In this document: piece by piece, positions 22,306 through 29,585 of the stretch
Layout of the letters: each line of letters begins with the position of its first letter
How positions within the stretch are numbered: the first letter of the stretch is position 1
Assembly (NCBI GenBank): GCA_964540925.1
Contig: CAZIOR010000005.1
Coordinates: forward strand, 1-34,635
DNA: 34,635 bases
Direction: 5' to 3'
Origin: CAZFRF01 sp964540925
Lineage (GTDB): Bacteria > Patescibacteriota > Microgenomatia > Levybacterales > UBA12049
Program-made: the position numbers and the translations under genes
The notes under the pieces: generated by a model
Database searches by the model: none
Told to the model about the DNA's origin: nothing
The model's input: the letters and a program-made list of their open reading frames with translations, nothing else

Positions 22306-23692
22306 CGATATAGGTAAAATAGTCAGAATTGCAGGTCCAGTTATCGATGTAAGATTCGAAGGATCTACTCCACTTGTTAACGAAGCCTTAACCATTGATT
22401 TAGGTAAGGGTCAAGAGCTTGTTTTAGAAACAGCTTTAATTATTGGTGACAATGAGGTCAAAACCTTAGCCATGGGTCCAACTGATGGTCTAACCAGAGG
22501 AACTGAGGTAAAAAGAACCCACGCTCCAATTAAAGTCCCAGTCGGAAGTAAAACCTTAGGTAGGATATTCAATGTTTTAGGCGAAGCTATTGATGGTGAT
22601 AAATTTGATAGAAATGCAAAAGAAGTAGAATGGGATGTTATCCACAAATCCGCTCCAGCCTTAACTGAACAAGAAACCAAACCTCAAATACTCGAAACTG
22701 GTATCAAAGTCATTGATTTAATTGCTCCATTTACTAAAGGTGGAAAAATCGCTGTTTTCGGAGGAGCAGGAGTTGGAAAAACCGTTATTGTTAAAGAGCT
22801 TATCAGAAACATTGCAACAGAACACAAAGGTCATAGCGTTTTCGCAGGAGTTGGAGAAAGAACCAGAGAAGGAAATGATTTATGGTTAGAAATGAAAGAA
22901 GCAAAAGTTTTAGATAAAACTGTCATGGTTTTCGGACAAATGAATGAACCACCAGCCAACAGAGCTAGAGTCGCTTTAACTGCGCTTACGATGGCAGAAT
23001 ACTTTAGAGATCAAAAATCCGAAGACGTTTTACTATTTATTGATAACATTTTTAGATTCGCTCAAGCAGGATCAGAAGTATCTGCTCTTTTAGGCAGAAT
23101 GCCATCAGCTGTAGGATACCAACCTACCCTAGCTTCTGAAATGGGAGGACTACAAGAAAGAATTACATCTACCAAAAAGGGTTCTATTACCTCTGTACAG
23201 GCTGTATACGTTCCTGCAGATGATTATACAGATCCAGCACCAGTAACAGTATTCTCACATTTGGATGCAACTATTACACTTGAGCGCTCAATCGCAGAGC
23301 AAGGCATTTACCCAGCAGTTGATCCACTTGCTTCTACTTCTAGAATCTTAGATCCAAATATTGTCGGTAAGGATCATTATGAGGTAGCAAGGGGCGTACA
23401 AAGAGTTTTGCAAAGATATAAAGATTTACAAGATATCATCGCTATCCTTGGAATCGATGAGCTATCAGATGAAGATAAGTTAATCGTTGCCAGAGCCAGA
23501 AAGATTCAGAAATTCTTATCTCAACCAATGTTCGTCGCTGAAGTCTTTACTGGAACTCCTGGTAAATATGTCAGAATTGAAGACACAGTTAAAGGCTTTA
23601 AAGAAATTCTTGAAGGAAAACACGATAAACTCCCAGAACAAGCTTTCTATATGAAAGGCGATATTTCTGAAGTAGTAAAAGAAGGTAAATAA
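22292..23692 (+). CDS. atpD: F1Fo ATP synthase subunit beta
   Basis: Catalytic subunit (466 aa). Motifs: P-loop GGAGVGKTV (157-165), GVGERTREGNDLW with the catalytic Glu, DNIFRFAQAGSEVSALLGRMPS and GYQPTLASEMG, and the C-terminal DELSDEDKL region corresponding to the DELSEED motif. Strong Shine-Dalgarno AGGAGG (22278-22283), 8 nt before the ATG, inside the end of atpG. No insertion or loss. Confidence 0.98.
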   Translation: MPKTNDIGKIVRIAGPVIDVRFEGSTPLVNEALTIDLGKGQELVLETALIIGDNEVKTLAMGPTDGLTRGTEVKRTHAPIKVPVGSKTLGRIFNVLGEAIDGDKFDRNAKEVEWDVIHKSAPALTEQETKPQILETGIKVIDLIAPFTKGGKIAVFGGAGVGKTVIVKELIRNIATEHKGHSVFAGVGERTREGNDLWLEMKEAKVLDKTVMVFGQMNEPPANRARVALTALTMAEYFRDQKSEDVLLFIDNIFRFAQAGSEVSALLGRMPSAVGYQPTLASEMGGLQERITSTKKGSITSVQAVYVPADDYTDPAPVTVFSHLDATITLERSIAEQGIYPAVDPLASTSRILDPNIVGKDHYEVARGVQRVLQRYKDLQDIIAILGIDELSDEDKLIVARARKIQKFLSQPMFVAEVFTGTPGKYVRIEDTVKGFKEILEGKHDKLPEQAFYMKGDISEVVKEGK

Positions 23693-24105
23693 TGAAATTA
23701 GCTCTTGAGGTAATTACTCCAACCAAAATAGTTCTTTCTGAGGAAGTAGATGAAATTACAGTTAATACCGCTAATGGCGAAATTAGCATTCTTCCCCATC
23801 ACATTGACTTACTTACTAAACTAGTACCAGGAGAAATGGTAATTAAAACTGGATCTAAGACTCAAAGTTTAGCAGTTACTGGTGGCTTCCTAGAAGTCTC
23901 TAAGAATAAAGTTACCATCTTAGCTGACTATGCAGTCAGAGCTGCAGAAATAGAAGTTGCTAGGGCACGTGAGGCCCAAGAAAGGGCAGAAAAAATAATG
24001 AAGAACAAAGAAGACAATAAAGAATTCATTATTGCTGAGGCAGAACTAAGAAAAGCGTTATTAGAACTAAAAGTTGCCAACAAACATCGTAAACAATCTA
24101 CCTAG
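23692..24105 (+). CDS. atpC: F1Fo ATP synthase subunit epsilon
   Basis: Epsilon (137 aa) has the N-terminal beta-sandwich that binds the c-ring (LEVITPTKIV, GEISILPHHIDLLTKL, VTGGFLEVSKNKVTILAD) and a full C-terminal helical hairpin (about 85-135, AREAQERAEKIM) that can regulate ATPase activity. The ATG overlaps the atpD TAA by 1 nt. The 3' end overlaps the convergent unknown gene by 8 nt; no terminator hairpin lies between them. Confidence 0.95.
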   Translation: MKLALEVITPTKIVLSEEVDEITVNTANGEISILPHHIDLLTKLVPGEMVIKTGSKTQSLAVTGGFLEVSKNKVTILADYAVRAAEIEVARAREAQERAEKIMKNKEDNKEFIIAEAELRKALLELKVANKHRKQST

Positions 24106-24598
24106 GAACTACGGTAGACCAACTTCTAACCCTGGCAGTATAGTCACGAGTATCTAATCTTAACCCTTCTTGTAAATTAGCAGATAGAGGAGGTATTTGT
24201 GGTAAGCCCTGTGAAGGAATATTATCCAATACAGTTCTAAATCTCCCTAAAATCACAGGATGTGATATCCAATCATCATACTCATGGGCAATTAATCCGA
24301 TTAGTCCCCGAAAATTCCCTAACTGGGCTTGAGAAATAGCTTCAATACCAAGCCTACCTTCGTAAGTTCTAGTATAACCAGGAATACCTCTTGCCTGCCT
24401 GGCTGCTACCACTTCTGCACCATACCCCACCGATTCTGATAAATACTGTGCATATGCAACAGCAAACTCCACCGCTCTAGTTGGAGTGATAGGCCTTTGA
24501 TCTTCAACTAAATTAACTACCTCTCTAGCAAGCGCTCTCTCAGCTACTTTTTGCGCATTAATTAGCTCGTGTTCATATTCTGTTGGCTCAAATTCCAT
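24098..24598 (-). CDS. Protein of unknown function (166 aa)
   Basis: I do not recognise a family. The product is soluble-looking, rich in Ala, Arg, Glu and Gln, without signal peptide or membrane segment. Its first half is probably helical (ELINAQKVAERALAREVVNL, AVEFAVAYAQYLSESVG); the middle has ARGIPGYTRTYEGRLG and LIGLIAHEYDDWISHP, and the tail is Pro/Arg-rich. The fragment HEYDDW might suggest metal binding, but it is not the HExxH motif. It is convergent with atpC (8-nt overlap) and divergent from tRNA-Thr. A plausible promoter, TTGAAA-17-TAAACT, lies 12 nt upstream of the ATG. Its Arg and Ala content and GC-richer codons differ from its neighbours, which may hint at different origin. 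Confidence 0.75.
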   Translation of the reverse strand: MEFEPTEYEHELINAQKVAERALAREVVNLVEDQRPITPTRAVEFAVAYAQYLSESVGYGAEVVAARQARGIPGYTRTYEGRLGIEAISQAQLGNFRGLIGLIAHEYDDWISHPVILGRFRTVLDNIPSQGLPQIPPLSANLQEGLRLDTRDYTARVRSWSTVVPR

Positions 24599-24610
24599 AT
24601 TGTAGTGGGG

Positions 24611-24639
24611 AGTTTAACATACGAAAATATTGTTTTCAA
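24611..24639 (-). promoter_or_regulatory. Possible promoter of the 166-aa gene
   Basis: On the minus strand TTGAAA (24639-24634), 17-nt spacer, TAAACT (24616-24611). The -10 ends 12 nt before the ATG, so the leader would be about 6 nt with no Shine-Dalgarno sequence. It stands back-to-back with the tRNA-Thr promoter, with only 2 nt between the -35 elements. Confidence 0.5.
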
Positions 24640-24641
24640 AT

Positions 24642-24670
24642 TTGCTCTTTACCCTCTAATTTCATAAAAT
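24642..24670 (+). promoter_or_regulatory. Promoter of the tRNA-Thr / GNAT unit
   Basis: TTGCTC (24642-24647), 17-nt spacer, TAAAAT (24665-24670), ending 8 nt before the tRNA 5' end. No other promoter is seen before the GNAT gene. Confidence 0.65.
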
Positions 24671-24678
24671 ATACCCAA

Positions 24679-24750
24679 GCCGAAGTAACTCAGTGGTAGA
24701 GTAGCTCTTTCGTAAAGAGCAAGCCGTGAGTTCAAGTCTCACCTTCGGCT
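24679..24750 (+). tRNA. tRNA-Thr (anticodon CGT)
   Basis: Cloverleaf: acceptor GCCGAAG/CTTCGGC, D-arm ACTC-AGTGGTA-GAGT, anticodon stem GCTCT/AGAGC around TTCGTAA (anticodon CGT), T-arm GTGAG-TTCAAGT-CTCAC, discriminator U. CCA is not encoded (next bases CAA). It reads ACG codons. The GNAT start codon lies 5 nt after the discriminator base. Confidence 0.94.
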
Positions 24751-24755
24751 CAAAT

Positions 24756-25310
24756 ATGGAAAACAAAAATGTTTTTACCGGTACTACAGACAAGAACTTA
24801 GAAGTAATTATTCGTTATCCAAACGCATCTGATGCAGAGATAATGCTAAGCTACATTAATACTCTCTCTGATGAACGTACTTTTATCACCTATCAAGGCG
24901 AACATGAAACTCTGGAATCTGAAACTAGTTTTTTAGAAGAAAAACTTAGAAATATTGAAAATAAATCAGATGTATTTCTACTTGCTTTATCCAACAATAA
25001 ATTAATAGGCATAACTTGGATTGGTATGGGTAAAAAAACAGCTAAACATGTCGGAACGCTCGGCATTTCAGTTGCTAAAGAGTTTAGAGGTAGAGGCTTA
25101 GGTAAATTATTAATGCAAACAATTATTGATGAAGCGACAAAACAGATTACGAGACTTGAAATTATCACACTAGAGGTATATTCTAAAAACCAGATTGCAA
25201 TAGAACTATACAAAGAATTTGGATTTATTGAATACGGCAATCTTCCTAGAGGCATTAAAATGGAAAATGAATACGACAATGCCATATTCATGTATAAAAA
25301 AATAAAATGA
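24756..25310 (+). CDS. GNAT family N-acetyltransferase
   Basis: A 184-aa acetyl-CoA-dependent acetyltransferase of the GNAT superfamily. The acetyl-CoA loop is visible as LGISVAKEFRGRGLGKLL (R/Q-x-x-G-x-G/A motif A), with the C-terminal strand and helix LEVYSKNQIAIELYKEFGF (motif B). The length and VYSKN-x-A-IELY pattern resemble small-molecule or ribosomal-protein acetyltransferases such as RimI/RimJ relatives; the substrate cannot be told. The start is the ATG at 24756: upstream in-frame codons fall inside tRNA-Thr. There is no Shine-Dalgarno sequence, so the mRNA may begin right after tRNA 3' processing. It overlaps the next gene by 4 nt (ATGA). Confidence 0.92.
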   Translation: MENKNVFTGTTDKNLEVIIRYPNASDAEIMLSYINTLSDERTFITYQGEHETLESETSFLEEKLRNIENKSDVFLLALSNNKLIGITWIGMGKKTAKHVGTLGISVAKEFRGRGLGKLLMQTIIDEATKQITRLEIITLEVYSKNQIAIELYKEFGFIEYGNLPRGIKMENEYDNAIFMYKKIK

Positions 25311-26017
25311 GAAGAAGGTCAAGATTATCTAACTATCAAGAAAAGAAAAATAAGAAAACCATAATATTTAGCATAATTGGAATTTTAATTGTTATCATTA
25401 TTATGTATAAATTTGGTGTTGAAGCGTTAATTAACTTTAGTCTTTTTTTAAGTGGTGGTAAAGATTCTCAAACAACCACAAATAGTAAACAAATTGACTA
25501 CATAGTTCCACCTATTATTAATTCCCTACCTTCAGCAACTAACAGTGCAACTGTCATCATCACAGGCTTTGCAAAAAAAGGTCAAACAATTATGCTGTAT
25601 GTTAATAGAATTAAAAAAGCTACCTTAACTAAAATTGACAAAGATGGTTTCGAATTCACAGAAGACTTACAAAAAGGCGACAACTTAATCCAAGTTAAAG
25701 CCAAAGAAGAAAATAAGGAAAGTGATTTCTCGAATTTTTATACAGTCACATTTCAAAACAACCCACCAAAACTAGATTTGTCATCTCCAGCAGATGGAGA
25801 TTCATTTCACAAAGAAGATAAATCTGTTAGCGTAAAGGGTCAAACAGATGCTGGAGCGACAGTTACAGTTAATGGCTTCTTTGCAGTAATTGATGAGTCT
25901 AATAATTTTTCATACACTCTCCCTTTACATGACGGAGATAACGATATTCAGATAATTGCAGTTGATCAGGCAGGAAATAAAACAGAAAAGAAAATTAAAG
26001 TCAGCTATTCTCAGTAA
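25307..26017 (+). CDS. Membrane-anchored protein with Ig-like (glucodextranase B-type) domains
   Basis: The 236-aa protein has a basic cytoplasmic tail (RRRSRLSNYQEKKNKK), one membrane segment (about 19-37, IIFSIIGILIVIIIMYKF) and an outside part with two beta-sandwich repeats (about 68-150 and 154-235). The second has the pattern SPADGDSF...VSVKGQTDAGATVTVNG...F...LPLHDGDNDIQIIAVDQAGN, typical of Ig-like domains of the glucodextranase B / bacterial Big type; the first shows VIITGFAKKGQTIMLYVN and GDNLIQVKAKE. The role is probably structural or adhesive at the cell surface. It follows the GNAT gene by overlap and ends in a 17-nt convergent overlap with the O-antigen ligase gene. Confidence 0.85.
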   Translation: MRRRSRLSNYQEKKNKKTIIFSIIGILIVIIIMYKFGVEALINFSLFLSGGKDSQTTTNSKQIDYIVPPIINSLPSATNSATVIITGFAKKGQTIMLYVNRIKKATLTKIDKDGFEFTEDLQKGDNLIQVKAKEENKESDFSNFYTVTFQNNPPKLDLSSPADGDSFHKEDKSVSVKGQTDAGATVTVNGFFAVIDESNNFSYTLPLHDGDNDIQIIAVDQAGNKTEKKIKVSYSQ

Positions 26018-27194
26018 GACTAATGTATATCCACAGAAACTCCATAATATAAACATAAAAAAGGCTATTAATAAACATACTATTTGCTACTAAGCCAATA
26101 AGTACTGCTACAACAACCACTGACAACTTATTGTTTCTTTTTACTCTGGTTAAAGCAAGTATTTTAGAAAGTAAATATAAAAATATACCAAAACCGATTA
26201 AGCCAGTGGTTGCTATTACAAACAAAAAGCTATTATCCGTTCCTGCTCCGGCATGAGTTGTCTCCCACTTAGCATCATTTACTATTCCATAGTCGAACAT
26301 CACATATCTAAAAGCATTAAAGCCTACACCAAAAATCAAGTTCTTATCAATTACTTTTAATGCCGCCTGAGCAGAAGCAAGTCTTGCTTCTGATGATGCG
26401 ATCCTAAACAAATTTGTTCCTTCTGTTTGAAAAGATTTAGGAGAAAAAATCGCAAGCACAATTAACAATGCTGCAAATAAAACCAATAGTCTTTTTTTAC
26501 CAATTAGCACAAGATAAGTTATTAAAGAAATAACTAGCATTATCAAGGCGCTTCTAGAGAAAGTTAAGTATATTTCAATAAAATTTAAAGTTAGTAAGAA
26601 AAATAAAAATGATACTTTCAAGTAATTTTTATTTTTATAGATTTCAAATAAAAGATTGAGCAAGAAAAGAAATGAGATAACTAAAAATGCTCCTGCGAAA
26701 TTTGGATCTAAAAATGAAGCAAAAAGTCTATACAAATGCTCATCCCAACCAAGATAATATAAATTTCGTAAGCTTTGATAAAAATTATACTGAATTATTC
26801 CAAACCCTAAAATAATAGATATTGGAATAAGTAGAAAATATTTTATTTTCACTATAAATTCCTTGTTAAAACTACCTATTACAAAATAAACTGAGGCATA
26901 AAGCATCCAACGAACTAAATATAGAAATGATACAAAAAATGAATCAATATTTAGTCTATATAAATTTAAAATTAAAGAAATACCGCAAATACCGACAAAC
27001 AAGAAAATTGGTTTTGAAAGATAATATTTTTTAAAATTTATCTTTTTTCTTTGAACAAAAATCCAAATTATTAAATTAGTGAATAAGAAGATATCATTTA
27101 TTGTGAATGCAATTGAACCAAGCTGAATTCTACCAATTTCAGCAATAGGAAAAATTAAAAGACTAAGTAAGAAAAAATATTTTAATAAACCCAT
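26001..27194 (-). CDS. O-antigen ligase / polymerase family membrane protein (Wzy_C)
   Basis: The 397-aa protein has about ten membrane segments and the Wzy_C (O-antigen ligase/polymerase) pattern: the FSRSALIMLVISLITYL segment (family form SRG/SRS), and a large outside loop with IFGVGFNAFRYV and THAGAGTDNSFLFVIATTGLIGF, which carries the His used in ligase activity. It could polymerise glycan repeat units or ligate glycan to a surface carrier; sequence alone does not decide. It is the last gene of the glycan operon, overlapping the gene upstream by 13 nt. No Shine-Dalgarno sequence is seen. Confidence 0.88.
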   Translation of the reverse strand: MGLLKYFFLLSLLIFPIAEIGRIQLGSIAFTINDIFLFTNLIIWIFVQRKKINFKKYYLSKPIFLFVGICGISLILNLYRLNIDSFFVSFLYLVRWMLYASVYFVIGSFNKEFIVKIKYFLLIPISIILGFGIIQYNFYQSLRNLYYLGWDEHLYRLFASFLDPNFAGAFLVISFLFLLNLLFEIYKNKNYLKVSFLFFLLTLNFIEIYLTFSRSALIMLVISLITYLVLIGKKRLLVLFAALLIVLAIFSPKSFQTEGTNLFRIASSEARLASAQAALKVIDKNLIFGVGFNAFRYVMFDYGIVNDAKWETTHAGAGTDNSFLFVIATTGLIGFGIFLYLLSKILALTRVKRNNKLSVVVVAVLIGLVANSMFINSLFYVYIMEFLWIYISLTENS

Positions 27195-28753
27195 ACTTTA
27201 TTGTTTGTATAAATTTTAACATTTGTTAATTGGTTTGTATGGATTAGTTTCCAAGAACTAAATTCTTTAGGAAGCAATGTATTTTGCACTGCAATATATT
27301 TAAAACTATCTCCTTTTTTAAGATAAGAGTAATCTATAAAATTAAAGTCTGCATAATATAAATTATGGAAACCAACCATTAATACGGTATCCCCCTGGGA
27401 AACATTATTTTTAAAGAAATTATCAGTGTCATAAAAATCTCCAAATGAAAAATTTAGGTGTCTAATCAAAAATTGATTTTTTGTTTCAAATCCCAAAACA
27501 TAAGGAATATACTTAAAGTTTGCAGCAAATCTATAACCAGCAGTAAATATAGCAATTAAAATTATTAATATTATCAAGGTATTTTGTAAAGATTTCTGCT
27601 GGATATTTTTATATACAATAACTACTAAAATAGAAAACCCTGCAAGATATGGAAGCAGATACCTTGATCCACCAATTTGCCCTATCAAATACCAACTGAA
27701 TAAACTTAATAAACAATAGAAAACAATTATCTTACTTGCAAAATTTATTTTTCTAAAAACAAATGGTATTAGTGGAAAAATAATTATATAAATTATATTT
27801 ACAGGATCTGAATCAACTATCCAAACTCTCAGAAAACTAAACAAATCAAATGTATGAGTAAATACGATTGATTTGACAAATAATGGATAAAAAGGATTAC
27901 CAGTATTTAGAAAGGAAAATATTAAATATGGCGATACAACTGTAGTACTTATAACAATAAATAGTGATAAGTATTTAAAACTTTGTTTAAAACTTATTTT
28001 TTGGAAATAAAATATTCCAGACAAAAGTACTAAATACATAACAATCCCAAATAATGCTGACAACTTTACGCTTATAGACAAACCGACAAAAATTCCTAAA
28101 AACAATATATTTTTAAAAGTTTTGTGTTTAATAAATTCAATAAAATAGGTTAAAGACAATATCTCAAAAAATAACCAACCAAGATCTACATAACTTGTAT
28201 TCAGTTCCCATGCAAAAACTAAATTTGAAGTTAAAACAATCACTGAAAGTACTGACAACCTATCTGACAAAAATTTTCTTGAAAGATTGTACAAGGCAAA
28301 CATTGAGAATATCCCAAAAGAAAAATGAATTAGTTTTGCAGTAATCTCATTTCCGAATAATAATGCTGGAATATACAAAACATCTATTAGTTTGGGCATG
28401 TCGGAATAATAAAAAAGATTACCAGGAATATGAAAAATCATTTGATTTGCAATGAAAATTTTGGGAATTGTTAAGTGGTACCACAAAGCATCGAAACCTA
28501 TCTCAGGAGCAATAGTACCAATGCTATAAATAATAACTTGAATTGTAATTAAACCAAGTAGCAATAATTTTATTTTGTCTTTAAAAATATTGCTGTTATA
28601 TATCTTCTGCTTTGATCTAAATAGTAAAATTAAACAAAAAATGAAATATCCTATTGTTAACGCTAAAATATTTTGAAAATAAAGTAGTCTTGAAATCCCC
28701 AAAAAATAAATTATGTAAGAATAAATTCCAATTAATATTGCTATTTTAGACAT
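27182..28753 (-). CDS. GT-C-like multi-pass membrane glycosyltransferase
   Basis: A 523-aa protein with about 11-12 membrane segments and a C-terminal soluble tail of about 100 residues. An acidic motif in the first outside loop (APEIGFDALWYHLTIPK) is the kind seen in GT-C enzymes that use polyprenyl-phosphate sugars, and the following KLIDVLYIPALLFG and SYVDLGWLFFE fit that fold. The exact family is unclear; it lies nearest to the PMT/GT39-like membrane proteins of CPR genomes, by general resemblance only. A TAGAAT -10 (28765-28760) ends 6 nt before the ATG, so this gene may start its own leaderless transcript within the glycan operon, after a 67-nt gap from the GT2 gene. Confidence 0.75.
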   Translation of the reverse strand: MSKIAILIGIYSYIIYFLGISRLLYFQNILALTIGYFIFCLILLFRSKQKIYNSNIFKDKIKLLLLGLITIQVIIYSIGTIAPEIGFDALWYHLTIPKIFIANQMIFHIPGNLFYYSDMPKLIDVLYIPALLFGNEITAKLIHFSFGIFSMFALYNLSRKFLSDRLSVLSVIVLTSNLVFAWELNTSYVDLGWLFFEILSLTYFIEFIKHKTFKNILFLGIFVGLSISVKLSALFGIVMYLVLLSGIFYFQKISFKQSFKYLSLFIVISTTVVSPYLIFSFLNTGNPFYPLFVKSIVFTHTFDLFSFLRVWIVDSDPVNIIYIIIFPLIPFVFRKINFASKIIVFYCLLSLFSWYLIGQIGGSRYLLPYLAGFSILVVIVYKNIQQKSLQNTLIILIILIAIFTAGYRFAANFKYIPYVLGFETKNQFLIRHLNFSFGDFYDTDNFFKNNVSQGDTVLMVGFHNLYYADFNFIDYSYLKKGDSFKYIAVQNTLLPKEFSSWKLIHTNQLTNVKIYTNNKVWVY

Positions 28754-28759
28754 ATGCCT

Positions 28760-28765
28760 ATTCTA
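28760..28765 (-). promoter_or_regulatory. Candidate -10 element before the GT-C-like gene
   Basis: TAGAAT on the minus strand, 6 nt before the ATG at 28753. No good -35 was found at 16-19 nt. It lies in the only gap (67 nt) of an otherwise overlapping operon. Confidence 0.4.
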
Positions 28766-28820
28766 CAAATTAAATTTAAAAAATAAATCAGCAATATTAA
28801 AAAACAATATGCTAAAAAAA

Positions 28821-29585
28821 TTAAAAAGTAGATTTTTTTTGCCATAGCTGCCAAAGCTTTGCCCTTACTAAGAAAGAATGAAGGCTCATCATTAAAGCAA
28901 ACAATAATCCATCAACCTTATCTAAGAATCCTAACTTAAATATATAATTTACAATAAATTTACCTAGCGGGTAGAGCAATATATCTCGTGTATTAACTTT
29001 TACCCTACTACCAAACAGTTCATTGGCTCTAATTGAAGAATAGAAATTTATTTCGTCTAAAAACTCATTAATTGTTTGATGCGGAAAATGATTTAATACA
29101 CCTTCGAGTTCGCCAATCTTTCCATCAATAATTAAATTCTCATGTACTTTACCAACCCATGCGCCACTACCCTTTTTAATAAGTCTAGGTAAAAATATTT
29201 TTCCCACCTCTCCATATAAAAGTGTCTTGTTCCACATATGATCTATGCGCCTTATTAAATAACCTGCATATTTTTCCGTATTATTTATAATAAGCGAATT
29301 GATTTCTTCTTTTAATTCACTGGAAACTCTTTCATCAGCATCTACAAATAATACCCATTTCTTAGTAGCTTTAGATAATCCGAAGTTTTTTTGCTTGGCA
29401 AAATCAAAATCTAGGTGATTTTGAAATATCTTAATTTTTTTATCATCGTAATTTTTTATTATCTCAAGAGTTCTGTCTGTTGAAAAATCGTCAATAACTA
29501 TAATTTCGTCTGCCCAAATTGCGCTCTCCAAGCAATCAACTATATTTTTTTCTTCGTTTTTAGTTAGAACTACTATGCTTAACAT
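28821..29585 (-). CDS. Family 2 glycosyltransferase (WaaE/KdtX-like)
   Basis: The 254-aa GT-A fold enzyme begins LSIVVLTKNEEKNI, with IIVIDDFSTDRT, the KQKNFGLSKATKKWVLFVDADERV block (DAD is the metal-binding DxD), and GKVHENL with HFPHQTINEFL downstream. This layout is typical of the WaaE/KdtX-like GT2 group that acts on lipopolysaccharide or wall glycan in other bacteria. The C-terminal part has short hydrophobic stretches (PLGKFIVNYIFKLGF) that may bind the membrane. A strong Shine-Dalgarno AAAGGAG (29598-29592) lies 6 nt before the ATG, inside the end of the upstream gene, with which it overlaps by 26 nt. Confidence 0.92.
   Translation of the reverse strand: MLSIVVLTKNEEKNIVDCLESAIWADEIIVIDDFSTDRTLEIIKNYDDKKIKIFQNHLDFDFAKQKNFGLSKATKKWVLFVDADERVSSELKEEINSLIINNTEKYAGYLIRRIDHMWNKTLLYGEVGKIFLPRLIKKGSGAWVGKVHENLIIDGKIGELEGVLNHFPHQTINEFLDEINFYSSIRANELFGSRVKVNTRDILLYPLGKFIVNYIFKLGFLDKVDGLLFALMMSLHSFLVRAKLWQLWQKKSTF

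Noticed and set aside
24893..25291. 132-aa minus-strand reading frame opposite the GNAT gene
   Set aside because: It is antisense to a clear acetyltransferase, has Ser/Leu-rich shadow composition and no start signals.
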